A DNA stretch of 64,000 nt from Maricurvus nonylphenolicus (GCF_042854845.1 NZ_AP031498.1:5518001-5582000), one strand, 5' to 3'. Shown: positions 8,349 to 16,797, counted from the stretch's first letter. Numbers and translations are program-made. The notes: generated from the letters alone by a model not told the origin.

Positions 8349-8483
8349 ATGCGTCACTTTGCCCTGCTGATTACCACCCTTGTCCTGTTGATGGGTCTTA
8401 CTGCCTGTGGTCAGAAGGGGCCTTTGTACCTGCCTGAGTCAGCTCCGGCGGACGCTCAAAAACAGCAGTCCAGCGAAGGCTAG
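8349..8483 (+). CDS. lptM: LPS translocon maturation chaperone LptM (YifL)
   Basis: A 44-residue lipoprotein. Signal MRHFALLITTLVLLMG ends in the lipobox LTAC, followed at once by GQKGPLYLP, the invariant start of mature LptM. The family assists disulfide maturation and assembly of the LptD/LptE lipopolysaccharide translocon at the outer membrane. It always sits before lysA in this group, as here (89 bp gap). The ATG at 8349 gives a normal signal peptide; the ATG at 8337 would add only four residues. Confidence 0.88.
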   Translation: MRHFALLITTLVLLMGLTACGQKGPLYLPESAPADAQKQQSSEG

Positions 8484-8572
8484 GCGCATAACGCGCAGTT
8501 AAATGGTCGGCAAGGCTTTGTTTTAAACTCCCTGTCGACCCAGATGTACCCACCCAGTGTAAGAACACCACT

Positions 8573-9835
8573 ATGCAAGATTTTAATTACCGCGACGGCC
8601 AACTGTTTGCCGAGCAGGTTTCCCTGACCGATTTGGCCCGTCAACACGGCACGCCAACCTATGTCTACAGCCGCGCGGCTTTTAGTCGCCACTACCAGGA
8701 TTACGCCGATGCTCTAGGCGATCACCCGGGCATGATCTGTTACGCCGTTAAAGCCAACTCCAATATTGGTGTACTGGGTCTGTTAGCCCAGCTGGGCGCC
8801 GGTTTTGATATTGTTTCTGTCGGCGAACTGGAGCGCGTATTACGCGCTGGTGGTGACCCCAATCGCATCGTCTTCTCCGGTGTTGGTAAAACACCCGCGG
8901 AGATGCGCCGTGCTTTGGACGTGGGTGTGCACTGCTTTAACGTCGAATCCGAAGCCGAGCTGGAAGTGCTGGCCCAGGTAGCCGCAGCAGAAGGTAAAGT
9001 CGCGCCGGTATCACTGCGTGTTAATCCGGATGTAGATGCCAATACCCACCCGTATATTTCCACCGGTTTAAAAGAGAACAAGTTCGGCATCGATATTAAA
9101 GAAGCCCAACGCGTTTACCAACGTGCCGCCGAGCTAGACAGCCTGAATGTTATCGGTATCGACTGCCATATTGGCTCGCAACTAACAGAGTTGGATCCCT
9201 TTGTTGATGCCTTGGATCGCGTGCTGACACTGGTGGATGAATTAGCTGAGCAGGGCATCCAGATCGAACACCTGGATCTGGGTGGCGGCTTGGGCGTGAC
9301 CTATAAAGATGAAACCCCACCGCCAGTCAGCGAATATATGGCCGCCATTAAAGCGCGCCTGGGTAACCGCCAGCTGGGCCTGGTATTTGAACCCGGCCGC
9401 TCAATTGCCGCCAATGCCGGTGTACTGCTAACCCAGGTGGAATACCTGAAGCCCACTGAGCATAAGAACTTCGCCATTATCGATGCAGCGATGAACGACA
9501 ATATTCGTCCATCCCTGTACCAAGCCTGGCAGGATATCCGTGCGCTAACACCACGTGACGGCGGCTCTAGTGACGATACCAAAATCTGGGACCTGGTGGG
9601 TCCTGTGTGCGAAACCGGTGACTTCCTTGGTAAGGACCGTGAGCTAAACCTTGAAGCCGGTGATTTTCTCGCAGTTATGAGCAGTGGCGCCTACGGCTTT
9701 ACCATGAGCTCCAACTACAACAGCCGTGGTCGTGCCGCCGAAATTATGGTCGATGGCGATCAGGCTTATGTTATTCGTGAACGAGAGTCCGTTGAGGATC
9801 TGATTCGCGGCGAACAGCTTTTACCCAACAGCTAA
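8573..9835 (+). CDS. lysA: Diaminopimelate decarboxylase
   Basis: 420 residues, normal for LysA. The PLP lysine lies in CYAVKANSNIGVL (near residue 60), the glycine-rich HLDLGGGLGVTY binds the cofactor phosphate, and the C-terminal domain has GPVCETGDFL and MSSGAYGFTMSSNYNSR, with the active-site Cys and Tyr. It converts meso-diaminopimelate to lysine, the last step of lysine synthesis. It precedes dapF by 33 bp and is very probably in one operon with it, so the enzyme that makes meso-DAP and the one that uses it are co-expressed. Confidence 0.95.
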   Translation: MQDFNYRDGQLFAEQVSLTDLARQHGTPTYVYSRAAFSRHYQDYADALGDHPGMICYAVKANSNIGVLGLLAQLGAGFDIVSVGELERVLRAGGDPNRIVFSGVGKTPAEMRRALDVGVHCFNVESEAELEVLAQVAAAEGKVAPVSLRVNPDVDANTHPYISTGLKENKFGIDIKEAQRVYQRAAELDSLNVIGIDCHIGSQLTELDPFVDALDRVLTLVDELAEQGIQIEHLDLGGGLGVTYKDETPPPVSEYMAAIKARLGNRQLGLVFEPGRSIAANAGVLLTQVEYLKPTEHKNFAIIDAAMNDNIRPSLYQAWQDIRALTPRDGGSSDDTKIWDLVGPVCETGDFLGKDRELNLEAGDFLAVMSSGAYGFTMSSNYNSRGRAAEIMVDGDQAYVIRERESVEDLIRGEQLLPNS

Positions 9836-9868
9836 ACGGCAACAGAAGTTAAACAAGGGTTAAATAAG

Positions 9869-10711
9869 GTGAGAGTACGCTTTACCAAAATGCACGGCCT
9901 GGGTAACGACTTTGTGGTTATCGATGCAATCAGCCAACGCATTAAACTCAATGCCGATAAGGTCCGCCGTCTGGCCGACCGCCGCTTTGGTGTGGGTTGT
10001 GATCAGGTATTGATTGTTGAAGTGCCGCAAAACCCGGACGTCGACTTTCGCTACCGCATTTTTAATGCCGATGGTTCCGAAGTGGAGAACTGCGGCAACG
10101 GTGCCCGCTGTTTTGCCAAATTTGTGACCGACCGCAAGCTGACCGGCAAATCCAGTATTACCGTGGAAACCGCCAACGGTATTATGGTGCTGAATGTACA
10201 GGATAACGGTGAGGTATCTGTGGATATGGGGGCGCCTCGTATCCAGCCAGCGGACCTGCCATTTATCGCAGCCGAGCAAGCGGTGACCTACCCACTGCCA
10301 CTGACGGATACCAGCCTGGAAGTCAGCGCTGTATCCATGGGTAACCCACACGCTGTGACCCTGGTCGACGATATCGACCAGGCACCGGTGGAAAACTGGG
10401 GCCCACAAGTTGAATCCCATCAACAGTTTCCACAGCGAGTTAATGCAGGCTTTATGCAGGTCATTTCCCGCAGCGAAGTGAAACTGCGCGTGTATGAACG
10501 CGGCGCCGGTGAGACCCTGGCCTGCGGCACCGGTGCCTGTGCGGCCGTAGTAGCCGGACGCCTGCGCAACCTGTTAGACTCGGAAGTACGTGTTCACCTA
10601 CCCGGCGGCACACTCACTATCCGTTGGGAAGGCAGTGCGGAAGACACTGATCACTCGGTGATCATGACTGGCCCTGCGGCCAATGTCTTCCACGGCCAAG
10701 TGAAAGTGTAA
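9869..10711 (+). CDS. dapF: Diaminopimelate epimerase
   Basis: 280 residues. The two catalytic cysteines are in ENCGNGARCFAKF (near residue 75) and ETLACGTGACAAVVAG (near 222), and the N-terminus RFTKMHGLGNDFVVID is typical. It interconverts LL- and meso-diaminopimelate for peptidoglycan and lysine. Translation starts at a GTG with AAGGG about 9 bases upstream. It follows lysA and precedes the DUF484 gene by 62 bp. Confidence 0.95.
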   Translation: MRVRFTKMHGLGNDFVVIDAISQRIKLNADKVRRLADRRFGVGCDQVLIVEVPQNPDVDFRYRIFNADGSEVENCGNGARCFAKFVTDRKLTGKSSITVETANGIMVLNVQDNGEVSVDMGAPRIQPADLPFIAAEQAVTYPLPLTDTSLEVSAVSMGNPHAVTLVDDIDQAPVENWGPQVESHQQFPQRVNAGFMQVISRSEVKLRVYERGAGETLACGTGACAAVVAGRLRNLLDSEVRVHLPGGTLTIRWEGSAEDTDHSVIMTGPAANVFHGQVKV

Positions 10712-10773
10712 GTTCCAGGTTGTAATTTCAAGGTTAAAAGCAGCCCTCGCTTAAGGGAAATATAATAAAGATT

Positions 10774-11469
10774 ATGAGTGATCAAACGCTTGTCGACAGC
10801 CAAACACCGGTAACTGAAGCCCAGGTTGCTGACTACCTGCGCAAACATCCGGACTTCTTTGTTAAACAACCTGGACTACTGGCCGACCTTCGCCTGCCCC
10901 ATGAAAGTGGGGAAGCAGTCTCACTGATTGAGCGCCAGGTATCCGTATTGCGTGAACGCAATATGGATATGCGCCACCGCTTAAGTAAACTGCTCGACAA
11001 TGCACGTGACAACGACAAGCTGTTTGATAAAACCAAACGCTTGGTATTGGCACTGCTTGAAGGTCAAGACCTCGCCACGACCATTAACTCTTTGTTCTAC
11101 AGCTTTGATAACGACTTCCAAATTCACTACACAACACTGCTGATTTACGGTGATAAAGACACCCTTAAAGCAGACCGTGCCCGTGTTGTAACCCTCGCCG
11201 AAGCCCGGCCTTTTATCGGCAATCTGTTAAAAGCCAATCGCGCCATGTGCGGCACCTTTAGCGAAGAAGAAACCACCTACCTGTTTGGTGAGAACGCAAA
11301 AGAGATCGGCTCGGTTGCACTGGTGCCGTTAATTCACGGTAACAGCTTTGGCTTATTGGCGATCGGCAACCGCGACCCACAATACTATCGCTCCAGTATG
11401 GGCACTTTATTCCTTAGCTATATTGCCGAAGTGCTTAACCGCAGCCTGCCTCGCCACCTTCCCCGTTAA
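10774..11469 (+). CDS. DUF484 family protein
   Basis: 231 residues. The N-terminal VADYLRKHPDFFVKQPGLLADLRLPH is the defining segment of DUF484, followed by a short coiled coil and a GAF-like domain (about 90-225) ending LFLSYIAEVLNRSL. The family is known almost only from its place between dapF and xerC, as here; its function is not settled. GAF-like folds usually bind small molecules, but I see no residue set that points to a ligand. It ends 22 bp before xerC and is likely in the same transcript. Confidence 0.85.
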   Translation: MSDQTLVDSQTPVTEAQVADYLRKHPDFFVKQPGLLADLRLPHESGEAVSLIERQVSVLRERNMDMRHRLSKLLDNARDNDKLFDKTKRLVLALLEGQDLATTINSLFYSFDNDFQIHYTTLLIYGDKDTLKADRARVVTLAEARPFIGNLLKANRAMCGTFSEEETTYLFGENAKEIGSVALVPLIHGNSFGLLAIGNRDPQYYRSSMGTLFLSYIAEVLNRSLPRHLPR

Positions 11470-11490
11470 GTGGCCACTGCCTAAGTTGTT

Positions 11491-12414
11491 ATGACAAACA
11501 AGACGATAGCGCTCGACCAAGCCCGCACGGCTTTCGAGCGTTATTTACAATCGGAAAAGCACTGCTCACACCACACCCTCGATAACTACCGCCGCGACCT
11601 CAACAAGCTGTCAGCCTATTGCGAACTACAGGGCGTTATTGGCGTTAATGACATACAGAATTTTCATGTGCGCCAGTGCCTGGGCCAACTTCACAGGCAG
11701 GGATTAAGCGCGCGCAGTTTGCAACGCTGGTTATCCACATTGCGGACGTTTTTTCGTTTTTGTCAGCGAAACCAGTGGCTGGAGGTTGATCCCACCACCG
11801 GCATTCAGGCCCCAAAAGCCAATAACCCGTTGCCCAAAACCCTGGACGCCGATATGGCCGGAGAGTTTGTCGAAGTACAGGGCACAGATTTTATGGCCCT
11901 GCGCGATCGCGCCATGCTGGAGTTAATCTATTCCTCCGGGCTGCGTGTCAGTGAAGCGGTCAGTTTGCAGCTGCAGGATATCGATATCAACGCTGGCCAA
12001 CTGCGCGTTACCGGTAAAGGCAATAAAACCCGTGAACTGCCCGTAGGTCGTCAAGCCCTTGCAGCACTTGAGCAGTGGTACACAATTAGACAGCAACACA
12101 GCATTGACACATGCAGTGCAGTATTTATCAGCAAAAAAGGCCAGGGCCTAACCACCCGCGCGATTCAACAACGCTTTAACCAACTGACAGTTAAGCAGGG
12201 CATGGGGCAGCCGGTTAATCCGCATATGCTACGCCATTCTTTCGCCAGCCATATGCTGGAATCCAGTGGCGACCTGCGCGCGGTGCAGGAACTTCTTGGC
12301 CACGCCAATTTATCCACCACCCAAGTCTATACCCATCTGGACTTTCAACACCTTGCCAAGGTTTATGACCAGGCTCACCCCCGTGCGCAAGGTAAAGATG
12401 TAGATTCAGAATAG
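11491..12414 (+). CDS. xerC: Site-specific tyrosine recombinase XerC
   Basis: 307 residues. The N-terminal SAM-like DNA-binding domain (about 8-95, with the HTLDNYRRDLNKL segment) is followed by the catalytic domain with SGLRVSEAV (first Arg), the TGKGNKTRELPVG Lys loop, HMLRHSFASHML (His and second Arg) and the nucleophile in STTQVYTHLD (Tyr). With XerD it resolves chromosome dimers at dif during division. Its place after dapF and DUF484 is the standard one and separates it from XerD. Confidence 0.94.
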   Translation: MTNKTIALDQARTAFERYLQSEKHCSHHTLDNYRRDLNKLSAYCELQGVIGVNDIQNFHVRQCLGQLHRQGLSARSLQRWLSTLRTFFRFCQRNQWLEVDPTTGIQAPKANNPLPKTLDADMAGEFVEVQGTDFMALRDRAMLELIYSSGLRVSEAVSLQLQDIDINAGQLRVTGKGNKTRELPVGRQALAALEQWYTIRQQHSIDTCSAVFISKKGQGLTTRAIQQRFNQLTVKQGMGQPVNPHMLRHSFASHMLESSGDLRAVQELLGHANLSTTQVYTHLDFQHLAKVYDQAHPRAQGKDVDSE

Positions 12415-12433
12415 CCGAGGTCAGCTAACACTT

Positions 12434-13147
12434 ATGTCTCGATTTCATGTTATTACCCTGGACCTCGACAATACCCTGTGGGATCTCGATCCGATTCTAT
12501 GGCAAGCGGAAGACACTATCTATGAGCTTCTACAGCAACGCTGTCCCGAGGTCACCCAACGTTTCGATAGCACATCTCTGCGCAATGAGCGAATAAAGTT
12601 CTGGCAAGCAAATGCCGAATTGAAGCACCAGATAAGTTTGATGCGCCAGAGATCTCTGGCTCACGTGATTGAAGGTTGTGGTTATTCTGCAGAGCAAGCC
12701 GCCAACATAAGCGCAGAAGCCTTCGAGTTGTTTTTAACCCTGCGCCACCAGATCACACTCTATGATCATGCCCTGCCACTGTTAACGCAGTTATCAAAAC
12801 GCTACACCCTGGGGGCATTAAGTAACGGCAATGCGGATTTATCGCGTCTGGGCCTGAATGATTTCTTTCAGTTTCATTTCAGTGCCGAGCAACTCAATGC
12901 CAGCAAGCCCGATCCAAAGATTTTTCATGCTGCAATAGAGCACTCAGGTGTCAGAGCAGAGCAAATACTGCACATCGGTGATCACCCCAAGGAAGACATT
13001 GCCGGCGCCCAGGCAACCGGTATGGCCACCATTTGGTTTAACAACCGGGGTAAGAGCTGGCCCGAAGACTTAGCCAGGGCAGATGCCGAAGCCCAATGCC
13101 TCAGCGATATACCCGCCATCATCGACCAACTAAACCAGTCTAAATAG
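12434..13147 (+). CDS. yigB: HAD-superfamily phosphatase, YigB type
   Basis: 237 residues. HAD motif I is VITLDLDNTLWDLD, motif II LGALSNGN, the Lys lies in ASKPDPKIF, and motif IV is HIGDHPKEDIAGAQ. A helical cap lies between motifs I and II. In E. coli the gene after xerC is yigB, a phosphatase acting on the riboflavin precursor 5-amino-6-(5-phosphoribitylamino)uracil; position and sequence suggest the same here, though HAD specificity is hard to read. Its 3' end overlaps the end of the opposing sutA gene by 8 bp. Confidence 0.82.
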   Translation: MSRFHVITLDLDNTLWDLDPILWQAEDTIYELLQQRCPEVTQRFDSTSLRNERIKFWQANAELKHQISLMRQRSLAHVIEGCGYSAEQAANISAEAFELFLTLRHQITLYDHALPLLTQLSKRYTLGALSNGNADLSRLGLNDFFQFHFSAEQLNASKPDPKIFHAAIEHSGVRAEQILHIGDHPKEDIAGAQATGMATIWFNNRGKSWPEDLARADAEAQCLSDIPAIIDQLNQSK

Positions 13148-13373
13148 GTCGACTACAATAGTTGTTCTGTGGTTTTTGTGGGGGATCTGCTGTCACATTA
13201 GGAGCGACCTGATCGATCTGGCCGCCTTTGGCCAAAAAGGCCTCAACTTCATCCTCTAACTGTTTGCGGACCTTGTCGCGGGATGAAATGGACAAATCGG
13301 CGTCGCGACCGTCTTTGAGCTCTACGCTATCGAGTTCTGAGGTTTTGTTATCCTGAGTGTCATTCTGACTCAT
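13140..13373 (-). CDS. sutA: SutA-type RNA polymerase-binding transcriptional regulator
   Basis: 77 residues. The N-terminal half is acidic and low-complexity (TQDNKTSELDSVELKDGRDA); the C-terminal half has a helix (DKVRKQLEDEVEAFLAKGG) and ends NVTADPPQKPQNNYCSRPI, which I recognise as the conserved tail of SutA (ADPPKKP...GSRPI). SutA binds RNA polymerase and raises expression of ribosomal and other genes in slow-growing cells of Pseudomonas. There too it lies beside amtB-glnK. The usual Gly before SRPI is Cys here. The start has an AGGTGG ribosome site. The last 8 bp overlap yigB. Confidence 0.75.
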   Translation of the reverse strand: MSQNDTQDNKTSELDSVELKDGRDADLSISSRDKVRKQLEDEVEAFLAKGGQIDQVAPNVTADPPQKPQNNYCSRPI

Positions 13374-13428
13374 TGTGCCACCTGATTCTTTGACGTTAAT
13401 GCTTGTGGGTAAACATCAAACGCCATTA

Positions 13429-13455
13429 TTTATAGCTCAGAATCTTTGCAGGCAA
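13429..13455 (-). promoter_or_regulatory. Candidate sigma-70 promoter of sutA
   Basis: On the minus strand TTGCCT (13450-13455) and TATAAA (13429-13434) are spaced 15 bases, slightly short, about 55 bases upstream of the start codon. The surrounding 100 bp are AT-rich. Confidence 0.3.
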
Positions 13456-13573
13456 CCACCTTCAAAATAACTTTTTTTAGTTTTTTTTGCTCTAATTTTG
13501 CATTACAGGCTTAACAGAAAGTTATTAATTTACCCGCGTTAGATGCTTACACCGATGCAAAACCAACAGGCAT

Positions 13574-13594
13574 AAAAAAAGCCCCGTCAGGGGC
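13574..13594 (-). terminator. Intrinsic terminator of glnK
   Basis: Stem GCCCC-gtca-GGGGC (13581-13594), then seven T on the minus strand (A-run 13574-13580), about 30 bases after the glnK stop. Confidence 0.85.
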
Positions 13595-13624
13595 TTTTGC
13601 AGACAACTGAGACAAGTATAAAAA

Positions 13625-13963
13625 TTATACAGCCTCAGAACCTGTCTCACCGGTACGGATACGGATAATCTCTTCCAGGGTGGTGATAAAGATTTTACCG
13701 TCACCAATCTTACCGGTTTGGGCAGCCTTGGTGATGGCTTCTACGGTTTGCTCAACCACAGAATCATCAACGGCCAATTCCAGTTTTACTTTGGGCAAGA
13801 AATCAACAACATATTCAGCGCCACGATACAGTTCGGTATGACCCTTCTGACGACCAAAGCCCTTCACTTCTGTCACGGTCATACCCTGTACGCCGATTTC
13901 AGACAAAGAGGCGCGAACATCGTCCAATTTAAATGGCTTAATGACTGCTGTGATCAATTTCAT
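13625..13963 (-). CDS. glnK: P-II nitrogen regulatory protein (first copy, downstream of amtB)
   Basis: 112 residues. The T-loop GRQKGHTELYRGAEY contains the uridylylated Tyr51, and the B- and C-loop signature TGKIGDGKIFI is complete. P-II proteins sense 2-oxoglutarate, ATP/ADP and glutamine state, and GlnK blocks the AmtB channel when nitrogen is plentiful. This copy is separated from amtB by a strong terminator and 275 bp, so it has its own promoter, unlike the usual glnK-amtB operon. It is about 80% identical by eye to the second copy at 15538-15876; which is the AmtB partner cannot be told from sequence. Confidence 0.93.
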   Translation of the reverse strand: MKLITAVIKPFKLDDVRASLSEIGVQGMTVTEVKGFGRQKGHTELYRGAEYVVDFLPKVKLELAVDDSVVEQTVEAITKAAQTGKIGDGKIFITTLEEIIRIRTGETGSEAV

Positions 13964-14028
13964 AACGCTATTCCTTCGTGGTCTTGCTAGCTCGTCTGCT
14001 AGCTTGTTCTTATAAGCTCGATCTGGTC

Positions 14029-14086
14029 AGCACCAGGATGGAGCATAGCTTACTCCGTTGCGGCAACAGTAGCAATAACAGCACCC
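14029..14086 (-). promoter_or_regulatory. Weak sigma-54-like promoter and NtrC-like site upstream of glnK
   Basis: On the minus strand GGGTGC-N5-TTGC (14072-14087) has the GG-N10-GC spacing of a -24/-12 promoter, with a perfect -12 part but a poor -24 part. AGCACC-N5-GGAGCA (14029-14045) resembles an NtrC site with two mismatches, but lies downstream of that promoter, an odd place for an enhancer. Confidence 0.3.
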
Positions 14087-14150
14087 GCAGGCCTTGTCCT
14101 TAATCAAATAGTCCCTGATCTAATCATCGATAGATAAATGCTTTAGACAA

Positions 14151-14179
14151 TAAAAAAGCCAGCTCGAGAGCTGGCTTTT
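14151..14179 (-). terminator. Intrinsic terminator of amtB
   Basis: Stem AGCCAGCT-cgag-AGCTGGCT (14157-14176) flanked by A-run 14152-14157, read as T-run on the minus strand. A second hairpin CTGCTGC/GCAGCAG lies just upstream (about 14189-14212). Confidence 0.85.
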
Positions 14180-14238
14180 CGACATAGCTGCTGCAAGCGA
14201 GGCTCGCAGCAGGGGGAAAATATGCCTTACTTTGTATC

Positions 14239-15480
14239 TTACTTGTTGGTGAACTCTGGGTAAGCTTCCATACCACACTCAGCCAGATCAACACCTTCGT
14301 ATTCTTCTTCTTCGCTAACACGGATACCCATGACAGCTTTCAGAATCATCCACACTACCAGGCTGGTACCGAATACCCATACAAAGATAGTGGCAGCACC
14401 AATCAACTGACCGGACAGAGAAGAACCGTCGTTGGTGAAAGGTACCAGGATCAGACCCAGCAGACCTACAACACCGTGCACGGAGATAGCACCAACAGGG
14501 TCGTCGATTTTCAGCTTGTCCAGAGTCAGGATGCTGAATACAACCAGAACACCACCCATAGCACCGAACAGAGTCGCTTGCAGTGCAGTTGGGGTAGAAG
14601 GCTCAGCAGTAATGGCTACCAGACCGGCCAAAGCGCCGTTGATAGACATGGTCAGGTCGGCCTTGCCGAACAGGATGCGAGCAACGATCAGCGCCGCAAT
14701 CAGACCACCAGCGGCAGCAGCGTTGGTGTTCATGAATACAACAGCAACGGAGTTAGCAGATTCAACAGAAGCGGTAGCCAGAACGGAACCACCGTTGAAA
14801 CCGAACCAACCCATCCACAGGATGAACATACCCAGGGTAGCCAGAGGCAGGTTAGCACCAGGAATCGCTTTTACTTCGCCGTTAGGGCCGTATTTGCCCT
14901 TACGAGCGCCCAGTACCAGTACACCGGCCAGAGCAGCAGCGGCACCAGCCATGTGAACAATACCGGAACCGGCAAAGTCAGAGAAGCCCAGGTCGCCCAG
15001 AGTGTACATACCGAATACAGAAGCACCGCCCCAAGTCCAGGCACCTTCCATTGGGTAGATAACACCGGTCATAACTACAGCGAAAGCCAGGAAAGCCCAC
15101 AGCTTCATACGCTCAGCAACGGCACCAGATACGATAGACATAGCAGTTGCTACGAATACAACCTGGAAGAAGAAGTCGGCAGAAGGCGCGTAGGTCGCAG
15201 GCTCTTCAGCACCGGCTACACCGTCAGCAGTGATACCGTCCAGGAAGGCAGTAAACTCACCGCCGCCGTACATGATGGAGTAACCACACACCAGGTACAT
15301 GGTGCAAGAAATGGCAAACAGGGCCACGTTTTTGGTCAGAATTTCAGTTGTGTTCTTGGAGCGAACCAGGCCCGCTTCCAGCATGGCAAAACCCGCTGCC
15401 ATCCACATTACAAGTGCGCCACACACCAGGAAATAAAAGGTGTCTAAGGCGTACTGCAATTCGAAAATGTTATTTTCCAT
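14239..15480 (-). CDS. amtB: Ammonium transporter AmtB
   Basis: 413 residues with about 11 membrane segments. The twin-histidine pore residues are in GIVHMAGAAAALAG and ISVHGVVGLLGL, and the conserved GFAMLEAGLVRSKN and WGGASVFGMYTLGDLGFSDFAG stretches are present. There is no long N-terminal signal peptide: the first segment FYFLVCGALVMWMAAGF enters the membrane directly, as in many non-enteric Amt proteins. It conducts ammonium under nitrogen limitation. The cytoplasmic tail ends EEYEGVDLAECGMEAYPEF. It follows the second glnK by 57 bp and is likely co-transcribed with it. Confidence 0.95.
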   Translation of the reverse strand: MENNIFELQYALDTFYFLVCGALVMWMAAGFAMLEAGLVRSKNTTEILTKNVALFAISCTMYLVCGYSIMYGGGEFTAFLDGITADGVAGAEEPATYAPSADFFFQVVFVATAMSIVSGAVAERMKLWAFLAFAVVMTGVIYPMEGAWTWGGASVFGMYTLGDLGFSDFAGSGIVHMAGAAAALAGVLVLGARKGKYGPNGEVKAIPGANLPLATLGMFILWMGWFGFNGGSVLATASVESANSVAVVFMNTNAAAAGGLIAALIVARILFGKADLTMSINGALAGLVAITAEPSTPTALQATLFGAMGGVLVVFSILTLDKLKIDDPVGAISVHGVVGLLGLILVPFTNDGSSLSGQLIGAATIFVWVFGTSLVVWMILKAVMGIRVSEEEEYEGVDLAECGMEAYPEFTNK

Positions 15481-15537
15481 TGCTGTTCTCCGAGGAATTT
15501 TTCAACAAACGTTTTTAAAGTATGAATAGAGTGCGGA

Positions 15538-15876
15538 TTACAGGGCGTCTTCGCCGGTTTCACCGGTACGAATACGAATAACCTGATCCAGAGACGATAC
15601 AAAAATCTTACCGTCACCGATTTTGCCGCTATGAGCTGCTTTGCTCACTGCTTCAACAACCGTGTCTACTTGTCCATCGCTTACAGCCACTTCCAGTTTG
15701 GTTTTTGGCAAAAAGTCTACAACGTACTCTGCACCACGGTAGAGTTCGGTGTGGCCTTTCTGACGACCAAAACCTTTTACTTCTGTAACGGTGATACCTT
15801 GTACACCGATCTCAGACAGGCTTTCGCGAACAGCATCCAGCATAAAGGGCTTAATAATTGCCGTTACCAGTTTCAT
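15538..15876 (-). CDS. glnK: P-II nitrogen regulatory protein (second copy, upstream of amtB)
   Basis: 112 residues with an intact T-loop (GRQKGHTELYRGAEY, Tyr51) and the SGKIGDGKIFV signature. It differs from the first copy mainly in residues 60-100. As the gene directly before amtB on the same strand it holds the classical glnK position and is the likely gate of AmtB: P-II inserts its T-loop into the channel when nitrogen is sufficient. A hairpin between the porin gene and this gene suggests that only part of the porin transcript continues into glnK-amtB, or that glnK has a promoter inside the porin gene. Confidence 0.93.
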   Translation of the reverse strand: MKLVTAIIKPFMLDAVRESLSEIGVQGITVTEVKGFGRQKGHTELYRGAEYVVDFLPKTKLEVAVSDGQVDTVVEAVSKAAHSGKIGDGKIFVSSLDQVIRIRTGETGEDAL

Positions 15877-15900
15877 GTTGTTCTCCTAAGGGCTAAAAAT

Positions 15901-15925
15901 GCCCGCGACAAGCGCGGGCAGGGAA
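15901..15925 (-). terminator. Terminator or attenuator between porin and glnK
   Basis: Perfect stem GCCCGCG-acaag-CGCGGGC (15901-15919). On the minus strand it is followed by ATTTTTAG. It lies 16 bases after the porin stop and 25 bases before the glnK start, so read-through would link the genes. Confidence 0.7.
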
Positions 15926-15934
15926 AGGTATTTC

Positions 15935-16669
15935 TTACATCAGGTCGAAAGACTTGCTTACGTCGATTACGAAGTAGCCGTCGCCGGAACCTTCCTCATC
16001 TTGCAACAAGGTTCCATCGTTTACTTTGACATTACGCTTCTTACCCAGAGTCGCAGATACATCCAGACCAACTACTTCACCAGAAGCAGAGATTTCAATG
16101 TAGTCGTACTCATTTTTCGCATTAACAGTATCCAGGTCAGCTTCGTAGCTACCGTACTTGATACCAAAGATGTCACCGCTGTAGCTTACTGCCCAGAAGT
16201 CGTAGTCGTATTCTTCATCGACGGTGTTATACAGGTCATCATCTTTGTCATCGTTGTTGTCTTCACCGTTAGCATATTCCACAGCAAAGCCTTTAAAGCC
16301 AGCAGACAACACCCACTCATCCTCATACACGCTGGAGTAGGTATACTCGTAGCGGGTATAACCCAGACCTAAAGACAGGCCATTTTCAAACTCAAAACCG
16401 TAACCGGCGTAGAAGTCTACTTCCAGACCGCCATCATCAGTATCGTTACCGTCGTCAATTGCCCACATACCGGCGTAGAAACCACCGAACTCGGCATCAA
16501 CACCGCCGTAAGCGCCGGCATCACCCAGCTCTTGACCACGGTAGTAGTACTCAGTAACAAAACCGGCATTTGCAGAAACAGCCAGCTTGTCTTCAGCCAT
16601 AGCTGGAGTCGCTACCAGAGCCCCAGAAGCCAATGCGATAGCGGCAGCAAGTTGAGTCATTTTTTTCAT
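15935..16669 (-). CDS. TorF family putative porin
   Basis: 244 residues. Signal peptide MKKMTQLAAAIALASGALVA with cleavage at AMA. The mature part has alternating strands typical of an outer-membrane barrel, rich in Tyr, Gly and acidic residues, beginning VSANAGFVTEYYYRGQE, the hallmark start of the TIGR02001/TorF family, and ending in FDVSKSFDLM-like strands. The loops are strongly acidic (DDDLYNTVDEEYDYD), so it may favour cations; this is inference. A strong AAGGAG ribosome site precedes it. Its position before glnK-amtB and a sigma-54-like promoter upstream suggest it belongs to the nitrogen-limitation response. Confidence 0.8.
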   Translation of the reverse strand: MKKMTQLAAAIALASGALVATPAMAEDKLAVSANAGFVTEYYYRGQELGDAGAYGGVDAEFGGFYAGMWAIDDGNDTDDGGLEVDFYAGYGFEFENGLSLGLGYTRYEYTYSSVYEDEWVLSAGFKGFAVEYANGEDNNDDKDDDLYNTVDEEYDYDFWAVSYSGDIFGIKYGSYEADLDTVNAKNEYDYIEISASGEVVGLDVSATLGKKRNVKVNDGTLLQDEEGSGDGYFVIDVSKSFDLM

Positions 16670-16781
16670 TTTGTGCTTTCTCCTTAATCGTTGTTTAAAA
16701 CCGTGAAGCCTGGTTGTTAATTTGGATGCTTAATTAAGAGCGATCTTCTTATTGCAAGCTCTAACGGTTGGCTCATGTGAT

Positions 16782-16797
16782 TGCACATAGTGGGCCA
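16782..16797 (-). promoter_or_regulatory. Candidate sigma-54 promoter of the porin-glnK-amtB group
   Basis: On the minus strand the sequence TGGCCC-actat-GTGCA matches the -24/-12 consensus TGGCAC-N5-TTGCA at 9 of 11 positions, with the exact GG-N10-GC spacing. Transcription would start near 16770, giving a leader of about 100 bases. Confidence 0.6.

Noticed and set aside
14476..15447. 323-codon open frame opposite amtB
   Set aside because: Its product is rich in Ser, Thr, Gln and Asn with no domain; amtB on the other strand is fully conserved. It reflects codon bias on the opposite strand.
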